This document shows, one piece after another, positions 8,605 through 18,593 of a stretch of DNA of 64,000 nt. The stretch is from a virus: IMG/VR virus record IMGVR_UViG_3300045125_000064, positions 1 through 64,000 of that record, one strand, 5' to 3'. Below the pieces are notes generated by a model. That model saw only the letters and a program-made list of their open reading frames with translations, was not told the origin of the DNA and searched no databases. Each line of letters opens with the position of its first letter. Position 1 is the stretch's first letter. The position numbers and the translations under genes were made by a program.

Positions 8605-9623
8605 ATGTTCTTGATTTCTGAAGAAAATTTTGATAAATCTGGAATATATAAAATATGTAATACCAAAAATGGTCGGTTGTATATTGGTTCTACAAAAAAT
8701 TTCTAAATAGATGGAAGCAACATCTAGGTTTATTAAAAAGAAATAAACACAGCAATAGGTTTTTACAATCTGATTTCAATAAAAGTGATGAAGAAGATTT
8801 TATTTTTGAAATAGTTGAAATATCTAACGAATCTTCGAGAGAAGAAATTCTTTTATTAGAAGAAAAGTATCTTGATAAGTACTTTGATAATGGCAAACAA
8901 TGTTATAATCTTACTCGCAATGCAATTAGTCGAGAAGGTTTCGGTGATAAAGACCCAAATGTATCTACAAAAAAGAGATCTTTGGCTGGAAAAAATTTTG
9001 GAACAACTTCACAGAAGAGCAAAAGGAAAAACATAGGATAGCTGTAAAAACTTCCTTAAATACTCCTGAAAGCAAACAAAAATTAAGAGATAGATGGAAA
9101 AATTCTAGTATAGAATATAAGCAAAAAGTTTCTAAAAACTTTTGGTAAAAATTGTGGTTGGAATAAGGGCATTAAAATGCCAAACATGACTGGAGAAAGG
9201 CATCCTTTTTATGGTAAAAAACATTCCGAAGAAAGTAAGCTCAAAATAAGTGAAACAAAGAAAAAGAACAAAATTCCTCCTTGGAACAAAGGTCTATTGG
9301 GAGTAAAAAGAAGTCCGCTTAAAGAAGAAACAAAACAAAAAATTAGTAAAGCTCATCTTGGAAAAGTTTTGTCGCAAGAAACTAAAGAAAAAATAAGTTT
9401 AAATAGAAAAGGAAAAAACTCTGGCAAAAATAGTAAAAGTAGCAAAATATACGAAAATATACAGCTAGTTTCGCCTGATGGAGAAATATTTCTAAGAATA
9501 GAGTGCTTAACAGATTTTGCTAAAGAACACGGTGTTCCAATGAAAGGCTTATGGAAAGTGATACACAAAAAGCTAAATCCTATAAAGGATGGAAGTTACT
9601 TACATAAACTATTTAGTCTTTGA
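8605..9623 (+). CDS. free-standing GIY-YIG homing endonuclease with NUMOD3 repeats
   Basis: ATG 8605 opens MFLISEENFDKSGIYKI. GIYKICNTKNGRLYIGS is the GIY-YIG catalytic signature. RWKQHLGLLKRNKHSNRFL, FIFEIVEI and LLLEEKYLDKYF follow, as in segE-like enzymes. The C-terminal part has repeated NUMOD3 DNA-binding motifs (GERHPFYGKKHSEESKLKIS, KEETKQKISKAHLGK, SQETKEKISLNRKGK) and a final NUMOD1/HTH-like unit (LTDFAKEHGVPMKGLWKVI). About 335 residues. At least three shifts. It sits between complete genes, so it is free-standing and not intronic. It is visibly more A/T-rich than its neighbours, fitting recent lateral arrival. Confidence 0.8.
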
Positions 9624-9637
9624 GGTGATATGAGTTA

Positions 9638-10519
9638 ATGTCCGACAAACAACAATCTCTTCTTCTGGAAAGAATAAAGAGAAGTTCAAAATTGAATATC
9701 AAAGAATCCACAGGGATGCGTGAATCAGATTATTTGATCTGGGGCACCATCCCTGTTTTTGTTTCTGAACCTCATTTTGTTTCTATTGAGCATCATTTTC
9801 CAATTATCAAGCAAGTGATTGAAGAGAATATTCCAAAACAGTTATTTGATGTGGCACAAATAAGACAAATTGTTATTCGTTCTATATCTGGAGTTGTTGA
9901 TGATAGACATTATGACGCATTGATTGAAAATGATATAATATATCTCAAGCCAACAACATCTTCACCAAAATTGTTTGCAGCAAATATTATTCATGAGATT
10001 GGTCATTCGATTCTTAACAAAAACAGGTCAGAACTTATCACAGACCAGTTGAAGCAAGAATATCTTGAGAAGAGACAGAAGTTTATCAATCTCGTAAGAA
10101 TAAACTGGTCAAAGATCTCAACAGAACCATTCCCAGCAGAACAATTAAGAAGAATTAAAGGTTCTTTTATAAGACAACCTTTTTGGGATCATTTCTTTTC
10201 TAAGATGATTGGAAAGGAAAAAGCTGTTCTTTTATCTCAACGATTTCTACCTGATCCATATTGTTTGACTTCTATTGATGAATATTTTTGTGTTGCATTT
10301 CAATATTTTTGGATTGAAAAGTCAACAATTTTGCAAGATATGTGCCCTGCTGCACAGAAAGTAATTGGTTCATTTTCAATGAAAATATATAAATTAAGAA
10401 GCTATATAACAGGTGGAGTCGAAGATCAAGAAATGGATAGGGATTCTATAGAATATTTTAGACAAAAGAAACAAGAGGAAGAAGATTATCCTCATTGGCG
10501 AGGCAATAGTGATACTTAA
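9638..10519 (+). CDS. zincin-type metallopeptidase-like protein (HEIGH)
   Basis: Intact 293-residue frame. NIIHEIGHSIL (about 9985-10017) is a zincin HExxH motif: two His zinc ligands and the catalytic Glu. A downstream SIDEYFCVAFQYFW supplies a candidate third ligand, Glu. Upstream IYLKPTT has the beta-strand character that precedes this motif in such folds. The C-terminus is charged (RQKKQEEEDYPHWRGN). Could be a virion or intracellular protease. No signal peptide. Its stop overlaps the next gene, so the two are probably coupled. Confidence 0.7.
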   Translation: MSDKQQSLLLERIKRSSKLNIKESTGMRESDYLIWGTIPVFVSEPHFVSIEHHFPIIKQVIEENIPKQLFDVAQIRQIVIRSISGVVDDRHYDALIENDIIYLKPTTSSPKLFAANIIHEIGHSILNKNRSELITDQLKQEYLEKRQKFINLVRINWSKISTEPFPAEQLRRIKGSFIRQPFWDHFFSKMIGKEKAVLLSQRFLPDPYCLTSIDEYFCVAFQYFWIEKSTILQDMCPAAQKVIGSFSMKIYKLRSYITGGVEDQEMDRDSIEYFRQKKQEEEDYPHWRGNSDT

Positions 10520-10790
10520 ACAATATTTGACATATCTTCTGTCAGAAGGAAGATTTGAAGAAATCAAACAGTACATAACTGAAGATTTTTATGATACTTT
10601 TGGCATAACGAAAAAAAGCGACAAAGAAGAAAAAAAGCCTGAACAAAAAGTGCAGAAAGATGTAAAATCTCTTAGCTGGGAAGAAATAAAGACTCTTGGA
10701 AAAGAGCTAGGATTAAACCCCAATCAAAAGAAAGAAAAACTTATTGTGCAGATTGAAGAGGCGTTAAATGCAAGAAAAGAAAAAGATTAA
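10509..10790 (+). CDS. small protein with SAP-like C-terminal motif
   Basis: GTG 10509 (MILKQYLTYLLSEGRFEEI) overlaps the metallopeptidase stop. A lysine/glutamate linker leads to LSWEEIKTLGKELGLNPNQK and KLIVQIEEALN, the two-helix pattern of SAP DNA-binding motifs. 93 residues, overlapping the next gene by 23 bases. May bind DNA or act as an adaptor for the neighbouring metallopeptidase; both are inference. Confidence 0.6.
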   Translation: MILKQYLTYLLSEGRFEEIKQYITEDFYDTFGITKKSDKEEKKPEQKVQKDVKSLSWEEIKTLGKELGLNPNQKKEKLIVQIEEALNARKEKD

Positions 10791-12033
10791 GATACTAACC
10801 CTGTCGGATGATCCAAGGTTTTTATCTGGTGTTGCAATACAAACAAGATATTTTATTGAGGGACTTCTTAAAACAGGAAGATTCTCTTTTATTTGTCTTG
10901 GTGGGCTTATAAAACATCAAGACAAAAGACCAGTTATGATTGATGAATGGGGTGAGGACTGGAGAATCATTCCAGTTGATGGATTTGGAGATGCAAACCT
11001 TGTCCGTTCTGTTATAATGGCAGAGAAGCCAGATATGTTGTGGGTTATGACAGATCCAAGATATTGGGACTGGCTATGGAATGTCGAGAATGAAATTCGA
11101 CAGTTCTGCCCAATTGTGTATTATCATGTCTGGGACAATTATCCAGCACCAAAATATAACAAGAAGTGGTATGATTCAAATGATGTTATCGTTTCCATCT
11201 CTAAATTAACAGAAGATGTTGTTCAACAACTTGCAGACTCAAAAGTTGATCAATTTTATATTCCTCACACAGTTGATTCATCAAAGTTTTTCTTGCATCC
11301 AAACAGATTAACTTTGAGAAAAGAAATAATTGACAGAGCAAAACTTGAACAAGATTGTTTCTTGCTGTTCTACAACAGCAGAAATATCAGAAGAAAACAA
11401 ATTCAAACATTGTTTTGCTGGGTTGGAGAATATAATAAGAATCACCCAGAACAAAAGGTGAGACTATTGGCGAAAACAGATCCAAGAGATCCACATGGAT
11501 GTGACTTGGTTAAAATTGTTGAGGATTTTGAACTCAACGATCAGGTCAGAATAATTGGAGACAGACTCCCTCCAGATAAACTGAATGAACTTTACAATGT
11601 CGCAGATGCCACAGTATTGATTTCAGATGCAGAAGGCTTTGGTGTTGCTGTTCTTGAATCACTGTTTGCAGGAACTCCAGTTATAACAACAAAGACTGGT
11701 GGAATGGTTGACCAATATGAAGATGGTGTTCATGGCTATGCAATTGATGTTGATCATACAATTGTTGGTGCTCAAGAAACTCCATACATCTATGAGGACA
11801 GAACAACCTTTGAAAGATTTGAGAAGGCAATCAATGATTGTTTCTTAAGCAGACAAAACAATGTTTGGGGAACAAAAGAGCATAGAGAAATGTGTGCAAA
11901 TCATGCATTGACCAACTTTAACATGGAAAAATATGTGGAAGAATGGGTCAAAGTCATTGATTTCACATATGAAAAATATGGTTCTTGGGAAACAAGAAAA
12001 CACTATAAACAGTATCAACTCTTTGAGGTATAA
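10768..12033 (+). CDS. family 4 (GT-B) glycosyltransferase
   Basis: Intact 421-residue frame. GT-B layout: N-terminal KILTLSDDPRFLSGVAIQTR (acceptor side, the usual G-rich start), then VDQFYIPHTVDSSKF linker, LLFYNSRNIRRKQ, VRIIGDRLPPDKLNELYNVAD, and the signature DAEGFGVAVLESLFAGTPVI (EX7E nucleotide-sugar binding). No membrane segment, so cytoplasmic. First gene of the glycan island and the sister of the intein-bearing enzyme at 12334. The sugar and acceptor cannot be told; virion or host-surface decoration and DNA glucosylation are the main options. Confidence 0.88.
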   Translation: MQEKKKIKILTLSDDPRFLSGVAIQTRYFIEGLLKTGRFSFICLGGLIKHQDKRPVMIDEWGEDWRIIPVDGFGDANLVRSVIMAEKPDMLWVMTDPRYWDWLWNVENEIRQFCPIVYYHVWDNYPAPKYNKKWYDSNDVIVSISKLTEDVVQQLADSKVDQFYIPHTVDSSKFFLHPNRLTLRKEIIDRAKLEQDCFLLFYNSRNIRRKQIQTLFCWVGEYNKNHPEQKVRLLAKTDPRDPHGCDLVKIVEDFELNDQVRIIGDRLPPDKLNELYNVADATVLISDAEGFGVAVLESLFAGTPVITTKTGGMVDQYEDGVHGYAIDVDHTIVGAQETPYIYEDRTTFERFEKAINDCFLSRQNNVWGTKEHREMCANHALTNFNMEKYVEEWVKVIDFTYEKYGSWETRKHYKQYQLFEV

Positions 12034-12034
12034 T

Positions 12035-12331
12035 ATGCAAAAGTTAAAAAATCCAAACATGACTGTTGATATTGAAGGCACATATTATGAACTTTATGAT
12101 GGATATGGTGTGAAGAATTATCATAAAACAATTGATGAAGCAGAATTTGCTGATGCAGTTATTGAAGGACTGAATTCAAATAATCTTATTCATGATGATA
12201 ATAATATCTTTAGAAAAGAGAAGGTTGAAGATAAACAATTCATGAACGACTTCACAATTATGTGGGATGATCAGAGATATAAAGAGATGGTCGATATGTT
12301 GAAGTCATTAAGACCAGGTTTGTGGAGATAA
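12035..12331 (+). CDS. hypothetical protein between glycosyltransferases
   Basis: ATG 12035 follows the previous stop by one base (MQKLKNPNMTVDIEGTYYEL). 98 residues, acidic, with ADAVIEGLNSNNLIHDDN and ending KSLRPGLWR. No family recognised. Tight packing between two glycosyltransferases suggests it belongs to the same operon. Confidence 0.65.
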   Translation: MQKLKNPNMTVDIEGTYYELYDGYGVKNYHKTIDEAEFADAVIEGLNSNNLIHDDNNIFRKEKVEDKQFMNDFTIMWDDQRYKEMVDMLKSLRPGLWR

Positions 12332-12333
12332 GA

Positions 12334-14792
12334 ATGAAAAAGAAAATTGTGATTTTTGGACCAGTTCTAAGTGTTTCTGGTTATGGCTATCAGGCCAGAT
12401 TTGCTCTGGAAAGTTTAAGAAGAAAAGAAGATATATTCGACATATATGTTATAAACACACTCTGGGGAGCAAATGGATGGATTCCAGAACAAACTGAGGA
12501 AAGACAATATATTGACTCTCTTATTCTCAAGACAAACAAATATCTTTCCCAACCAAATCAAGGATTTGATATTTCTCTTCAGATAACCATTCCAACAGAG
12601 TTCAAAAAAATGTGTCCATTAAACATTGGATACACAGCAGCAATGGAAACAGATAAGGTTGCTCCAGAGTGGATTGTTAATTGCAATGAAATGGACAAGA
12701 TTATTGTTCCATCAGAACATTCAAAGAAAACCTTGACAGATTGCTCATATGTTGGAATCAATAATCAAACAGGACAACAAGTTGATGTGAGACTCAATGT
12801 TCCTGTTGAAGTTGTTTCCTTCCCATTCAAAAATGTTGATGGATGTGAAGAAGTTAAAGAACTTGAGGACATAAAAACTCCATTCAATTTCTTGACAGTT
12901 TCACAATGGGGACCAAGAAAGAACATTGAGAACACAATTGTTTGGTTCCTTCAAGAGTTCCAGAATAATCCAGATGTTGGCCTTGTTCTCAAAGTTCATG
13001 GAGCAAATCCAGCAATTCCAGACAGATATAACGTTCTTGAGAATATTCAAAGAATCAAGAAACATGCTTGTCCAAATTCAAAGGCAAAGATTTATCTTCT
13101 TCATGGATATATGACAGAGGGACAACTTAAAACTGTTTATTCGTCTGAAAAAATCAAAGCAATTGTTCAGATATCCCACGGGGAAGGGTTTTGCGGATTA
13201 GATTATACTCCAATTATTACGAAAAAAGGAACAAAAAGATTAGATTCAATGTTGGTAGGTGATGAAGTTCTAACTCACAAAGGTAGATTCAAAAAAGTAT
13301 CTAAACTTTTAAGAAGAAATTATACAGGAGAGATGTATAAAATAACTCCATATAATACTCAAAATGTTGAACCAATTATTTTAACTCCAAATCACAATGT
13401 CTATGTTTACAACAAAAAAGATGACAATTTTGTTTGGAAAAAGACAGAGGATCTAACTAAAAAAGATATTTTATGTATTCCAAGACCATCTTTTCTGATA
13501 ATCTAAAAGAAATCAATATATTTGATTATTTAACTAGATGAAATGTGGTTGTTGAGAATGATGTAATAAAATTTATACATTCAAACGGTACTGGAAAGGA
13601 AATCAAGAATACTCTTAAACTAGATAAGGAATTCGCAAAATTATTTGGATATTATCTGTCGGAAGGTTGTGCTAGTTCATCCGATATTATATTTTCTATC
13701 CACGAAAAAGAGATATCCACTCTTGGAGAAGAAATTATTGATTGTATGAATAAATGTTTTGGATTAAACCAATATAAGTTCCAAAAACAAAATAACAAAA
13801 AATGTATTAATTTAGTCTTTCAATCAACAATAGTGTCTGATTTTTACAGAACTTTAGTGGCAAGGGAGCAAAAAATAAATATCTTAACAAAATCTTGTTT
13901 AAGACAGACAATGAATTTAAAGAGAATTTAATAACATCATTATTGAATGGAGATGGGTACATAGGGGATAAAGCAACAAATCCTTCAATAGAAATTTCTT
14001 TATCAAATAAAAAATTGCTAAGAGATGTTAAATTGTGGTTGTTAGAACTTGGCGTTATTTCAAATTTTGATAATTTTGTGAGAACTGGAAAAATTAAAGT
14101 GAGAGAAGAAAAAGAGATAGAATACACAATGGATGTTGAAAGATTAAGAATAACTCAAAAAGATTCTTTTGATATTATAATAAATCTTCTAAACAAGAAT
14201 CATCAATTTAATAAATTTAATAATTCTAACAAAAAATCTTTTTCATCAAATGTAAAAACTGAATTAAACAACAATATGTATTTGATGAAAATAAAAAACA
14301 TAGAAAAACAAGACTTTTGCGGAGAAGTATTTAATATATCTGTTGAAGATGATGAATCATATTGTACAGAAAACTTTATGGTGCACAATTGCCTCCCACT
14401 TTTTAGAAGCCGTTGAGAACAACCTTCCAGTTATCACCATTGAATATGGTGGTCAACTTGATTTCTTGAAATATTCAGACAAGAAGGGAAAACAAAGAAA
14501 AGGTTTCATCAAGGTTGATCATGATATCAAAAATGTGCATCCAGAAGCTGTCTGGCAAGGTGTTATCAACCCAGATATGACCTGGGCATATGCCAAGGAA
14601 TCCTCCTTCAAAATGGCTCTGAGGGCTGTTTATAAGGATCCTGGAATGGCATTGTCGATGGCCAAAAAGGTCAGAGAAGATTTCTTGGCATCATCTGGTG
14701 ATCTTTATGAGAAATTTGCAAATTTAATATACAAGAGAGATTCTAAATTTGCAGAATGGCTAGAGTCTATTAAAGCAGAAGAATGTCTATGA
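12334..14792 (+). CDS. family 4-type glycosyltransferase interrupted by an intein
   Basis: ATG 12334 (MKKKIVIFGPVLSVSGYGYQ) starts the N-extein, 286 codons to 13191: IGYTAAMETDKVAPEWI, IIVPSEHSKKTL, FLTVSQWGPRKN, QISHGEGF. The C-extein resumes at 14390 and, after one shift, reads CLPTFLEAVENNLPVITIEY to TGA 14790-14792. Joined exteins give HGEGF-CLPTFLEAV, the GT-B EX7E donor-binding motif, in about 420 residues, matching the 421-residue sister enzyme upstream. The usual Gly after EGF is Cys, the +1 nucleophile needed for splicing. Activity therefore likely depends on intein removal. Sugar and acceptor unknown. Confidence 0.85.
13192..14389 (+). mobile_element. intein with LAGLIDADG (DOD) homing endonuclease
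   Basis: The first residue is Cys (TGC 13192) in CGLDYTPIITKKGTKRLDSM. GDEVLTHKGRFKKV completes splicing block A, and LTPNHNVYVY (about 13381) is block B with its TxxH. Two LAGLIDADG-like helices, LFGYYLSEG (about 13641) and LLNGDGYIG (about 13939), mark a DOD endonuclease. VFNISVEDDESYCTENF is block F and MVHN with the following Cys (14390) is block G. About 399 residues, normal for a full-size intein. Shifts near 13500 and 13905 are probably sequencing errors. More A/T-rich than the exteins. All splicing residues (Cys1, block B His, penultimate His, Asn, Cys+1) are visible. Confidence 0.9.
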
Positions 14793-15616
14793 TAATATTT
14801 ATTGCAGATCATCCATATCAAGAAAAAATGGTGGAGCAGAATACTGCGATTCTATTATTTTAGATTATTTAAAAAATAAAAATATAGAATGTTGTTTTGT
14901 TTCTTGTAATGAATTTAATAATAATTTAATCAATGCAGAAAAATATATTATTAGTAATTTTTACTTCTTATCACAAGAAGCTAAAAACTTTTTATCAAGT
15001 AAAGATTATATAATAATTGAACATGATTATAAATTTATTCAATCAAGAAATCCAATTTTATATTATAATTTTGTTGTAGATTCAAAAAAGTTAATAAACA
15101 TTGAATTTTATTACAAAGCAAAAATAGTATTTGCACAATCTTCTTTACACGAAAAAATATTAAAAGATAATTTGCCACTTGCTAATATTATTTCATTTAA
15201 AGGTTCATTCTTTTCTGATGATATTCTAAATTTTTTAGATACTTTAAAAAATAATAGTAAAAATAATAAATTTTGTATCGTTTATTCAAATAATCCTATA
15301 AAGGGCGTAAATGAATCAATTAGTTATTGTGTCGAACACAAAATTCAATATGATATATTAGAAGAAAAAATTATTATTCTTTTTTGGAAAAATTATCTCA
15401 TTATTATGGATTGGTATTTTTTCCACAATCTCCTGAGACATTTTCTAAATTATTGGCAGAAGCAAAATTCTTAATTTAAAAATTATAACAAATAAATTGT
15501 CTGGATTCATTTATGACTTTAAGAGTGTAACAATCTTTCCTATTCTTTGAAAGATTGTAGAGAAAAATAATTTGACTCTTTTATTGGAAGGGCTTTACAA
15601 AGAAAAACATAATTAA
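14783..15616 (+). CDS. glycosyltransferase-like protein
   Basis: ATG 14783 (MSMIIFIADHPYQ) overlaps the previous stop. One long frame reads IADHPYQ, then after an early shift NGGAEYCDSIILDYLKNK (the GGAE acceptor loop of GT-B enzymes), IEHDYKFIQSRNP, KIVFAQSSLHEKIL, and near 15385 FPQSPETFSKLLAEAKILN, where a P-E-x-F-x-x-L-x-E-A helix replaces the GT4 EX7E motif. Ends at TAA 15614-15616. About 277 residues, somewhat short for GT-B. Very A/T-rich, unlike the two glycosyltransferases before it. Confidence 0.6.
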
Positions 15617-15617
15617 A

Positions 15618-16461
15618 ATGGTAAACGATAAAATGAAAATAAGTTATATAATACCACACAATAACAGAGAAGAACTATTAGAATATAATTTAGTATCATT
15701 AACTAAACAAATATATAAAAATTTTGAAATTATAATAATTGATAATTCTATAAACAATAATAAAATAAAAGATTTATACAACAAGTATTCAAAAATACTT
15801 GATATTAAACTAATTTTTGTTGATCCCAAGAAACATCCTTATTATCACAATAGAGAACTTGAGTTTGTAAATCCTGCACTTCAACAAAATGTAGGTGTAA
15901 AAATAGTTCTGGTGATATAATTGTATTAACATCACCAGAAATAATTAATGCGAGAGAAAATACTTTATATATAAATGATTTATTTACAAAAGGTGTAGAT
16001 ATAGAAAAATTTATTTATGGATGGGTTGATGAATGTCCATATAATAATATAATTGAATCTTTTTAAAAGAGGATAATCTAAACTCCACTAATATAATAAA
16101 ATTATTTCCCACCCCATCAGAAGGCGCAAGATGCAGAGAAGAAACTTTTAGACCAGCAAATTATTTTTTGGGATGTATAAAAAGAGATTTTTTCATAAAG
16201 ATAGGTGGAATAGAAGAAAAATTTATGGCAGGAATGTGTTATGAAGACGATGAATTCTCAGAAAGAGTTATAAGAAATAATTGTGAAATTTTCTTATCAA
16301 GAAGAATAGCTGGAATACATCTAACACATCCGAGAGAATATCAAACAAAAATATATGAATTAATGAACAACAATTTTTTTATTTACAAAACAGAACATAA
16401 CTTAGTTGCAAATAATAATTTAGAGTGGGGAGATCAAAAAATATGTTGGACAATAAATTAA
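15618..16461 (+). CDS. family 2-type (GT-A) glycosyltransferase
   Basis: ATG 15618 or ATG 15633. KISYIIPHNNREELLEYNL and FEIIIIDNS are the GT-A nucleotide-binding start. After shifts near 15905 and 16060 come SGDIIVLTSPEI, YFLGCIKRDFFIKIGGIEE (the GGxDE-like region) and CYEDDEFSERVIRNN, the acidic ED pair expected near the acceptor/base. About 280 residues, ending at 16461 and overlapping the next gene. Likely adds a sugar to a glycan chain. Donor unknown. Confidence 0.78.
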
Positions 16462-17410
16462 AAATATTGGTTACTGGATGTCTGGGAGTTATTGGTTCCA
16501 AAGTATCAGAGATATTTCGACAAAAAGGACACATCGTATTTGGATGTGACTTGATGCACACAAATGAGAACTATGCTCATGGACTTGGAAAATTAGAAAA
16601 TGAAAATTATTTTAGAGCCGATATATCTGAATATCGACAAATAGAATATGTGATTGACTATTTTAAGCCTGATTTTGTAATACAATTGCGCAGCAGAGTT
16701 TGGTAGATGGAATGGTGAATATTTTTATGAAAAAGTTTGGAAAAGTAATGCTATTGGTTTGAAAAATATATTAAAACTTCAAAACAAATATAAGTTCAAA
16801 TTAGTGCACTGTTCTTCTTCTGAAGTATATTGGTGATTACCAAAGATATAATGTACGAAGATGTGATTAGTACAAATCCAATAAATCAATTAAACGATTA
16901 TGCGCTATCTAAGAGAGTAAATGAACGTACAAATTGCCAATGAAAGAATATTAAATGGCAATCAGGTTGTTATAGTAAGATTCTTTAATACATATGGACC
17001 AGGAGAGTGGTATCACCCATTCAGAAGTGTTAATTGTACATTTGTATATAATCTACTCCACGACAAAAGTCATTGTGTATCCAGAACATACAAGAACAAG
17101 CACATATATTTATGATGCAGTCAACACTTTCAGTAATATTGCTGAAAATTTTAAAGATGGAGAAATATATAATATTTCAAGTTCTTATAGACACACTATT
17201 CAAGAATTAATTGATTTATGTTTGAAATATACTAGCAAATCAGATAAATTAGTAGAATATCGAGATACTTACGAAATATTAACAACAAAGCATAAAATAG
17301 TAGATAATAGTAAATCTAGACTTGATTTAGAACATATAGATACTACATCGCTAGATCAAGGAGTTAAAAATACTGTAGAATGGATGAAACAATATTATAA
17401 AATAAATTAA
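16443..17410 (+). CDS. NAD-dependent nucleotide-sugar epimerase/dehydratase
   Basis: ATG 16443. ILVTGCLGVIGSKVSEIF is a Rossmann GxxGxxG site. FRADISEYRQIEYVI, VHCSSSEVYG (after shifts near 16690 and 16835), YALSKRVNE with the YxxxK catalytic pair, and VRFFNTYGPGEW are extended short-chain dehydrogenase hallmarks. The end has NISSSYRHTIQELIDLCLKY. About 320 residues, normal for UDP-glucose epimerase or dTDP-glucose dehydratase relatives. Three or more shifts. It would supply a modified sugar donor to the glycosyltransferases. The exact substrate cannot be assigned. Confidence 0.82.
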
Positions 17411-17419
17411 GGAAGAAAA

Positions 17420-17921
17420 ATGAATTATGATAGATATGCTACACATTTAGATATTTTTTAAATGCAATATATGATTATAAAAATATTACCAGTGTAATAG
17501 AGTTTGGTATGGGTACATATAGCACTGAATTATTTTTAAAAAGAACATCTGGAAATGTTGAGTCTATAGAAATGGATACAGAAGAATGGTACAAAAAAAT
17601 AGTAGAAAATTTCAAGAGTTATGATAACTGGAATCCTATTTTACTTGTTGGAAAAGATGAATATTTAAAACATTCTTTTTAAAAAAATATGATTTAGCTT
17701 TTAGTGATGGGCACCCAATGTCTAGAGCTGAATGTGTGAATTTTATTAGTAATTATTGCGATATCATTGTAGCACATGATACAGAAGTTGAATCAAATAA
17801 TTATAAAATAGTTAAACTTCCAAATTATTATACATTTGAGGATACAAGAAGAGACCCTTATACAAAAGTGTGGTCAAAAGATCTAATGTTAATTAAATAT
17901 TTAGAGGAAAAGATAAAATAA
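17420..17921 (+). CDS. methyltransferase-like protein
   Basis: ATG 17420 after GGAAGAAAAA. Composite MNYDRYATHLDIF, then VIEFGMGTYSTELFLKRT (the E/D-x-G-x-G start of class I SAM-binding folds), VESIEMDTEEWY (acidic end of strand 2), KKYDLAFSDGHPMSRAECV and IIVAHDTEV. About 166 residues. Two shifts (near 17458 and 17682). Small for a methyltransferase, but the same motif order occurs in short phage glycan-island enzymes. It may methylate a sugar; inference from position. Confidence 0.6.
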
Positions 17922-17922
17922 T

Positions 17923-18272
17923 ATGACACAGCAACAAGAAACAATACCAGCACAAAGTCTAAAAGACTTCATAAACGAATACTCCCAAGGATATTACTCT
18001 GTCTTCAATAGAGAAGAGATTAATATGTCTATATACAAACCAGAGAATCTGAGAGTTCAATTCGAGGAATACAAAAAACATCCAAAATTTGTTAACACCG
18101 ATTACGTTCCAGTGCTATACTTGTCTGGTATGAAGGTTCTGGAAAATGTTCCAGAACAAGAGACAATGATGGAACAACTGACACTGAAAAGTCCTTCAAT
18201 TTAAAGGTAAAATTCTTCAACAAAAACACAGAACAAGAAATGTTGAATATAAAAGCGGTTTTTTCAATTTAA
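17923..18272 (+). CDS. hypothetical protein
   Basis: ATG 17923 follows the previous stop by one base (MTQQQETIPAQSLKDFINEY). A shift near 18175 continues SFNLKVKFFNKNTEQEML to TAA 18270-18272. About 116 residues, no family recognised. Base composition returns to that of the main genome here, marking the 3' edge of the glycan island. Confidence 0.55.
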
Positions 18273-18288
18273 GGAGATAGTTATTAAT

Positions 18289-18593
18289 ATGGAAGAGTTA
18301 AACAATATGGAAGAAGAACAAGTTAAACAAACAATGCAGTTGCATCCACAATTCATTGGTTCACTTAATGATGGCAATGCAATATGCAATGTTGTCTCAG
18401 ATGTTTGATAAACCAGAAGATCAGATCGATCTTTCTGAAGTGTTGCAAGGGTGGCATTGTTTTGTTGATGAACCAACAGGATTACTGGATGGTTGCAAAT
18501 CCTCCAACAGTCTCTTGGGAAGAGGCAAATGCGGACAGATTGAATGAACTCTTCCCAGATGAAGAGGAAGCAGAAGATGGTGCAAAGCAATAA
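18289..18593 (+). CDS. hypothetical acidic protein
   Basis: A clear Shine-Dalgarno sequence (AAGGAG, 18271-18276) precedes ATG 18289 (MEELNNMEEEQVKQTMQ). Composite frame: MMAMQYAMLSQMFDKPEDQ, then VANPPTVSWEEANADRLNE and an acidic end LFPDEEEAEDGAKQ to 18593. About 100 residues, three shifts. No family recognised. Confidence 0.5.
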
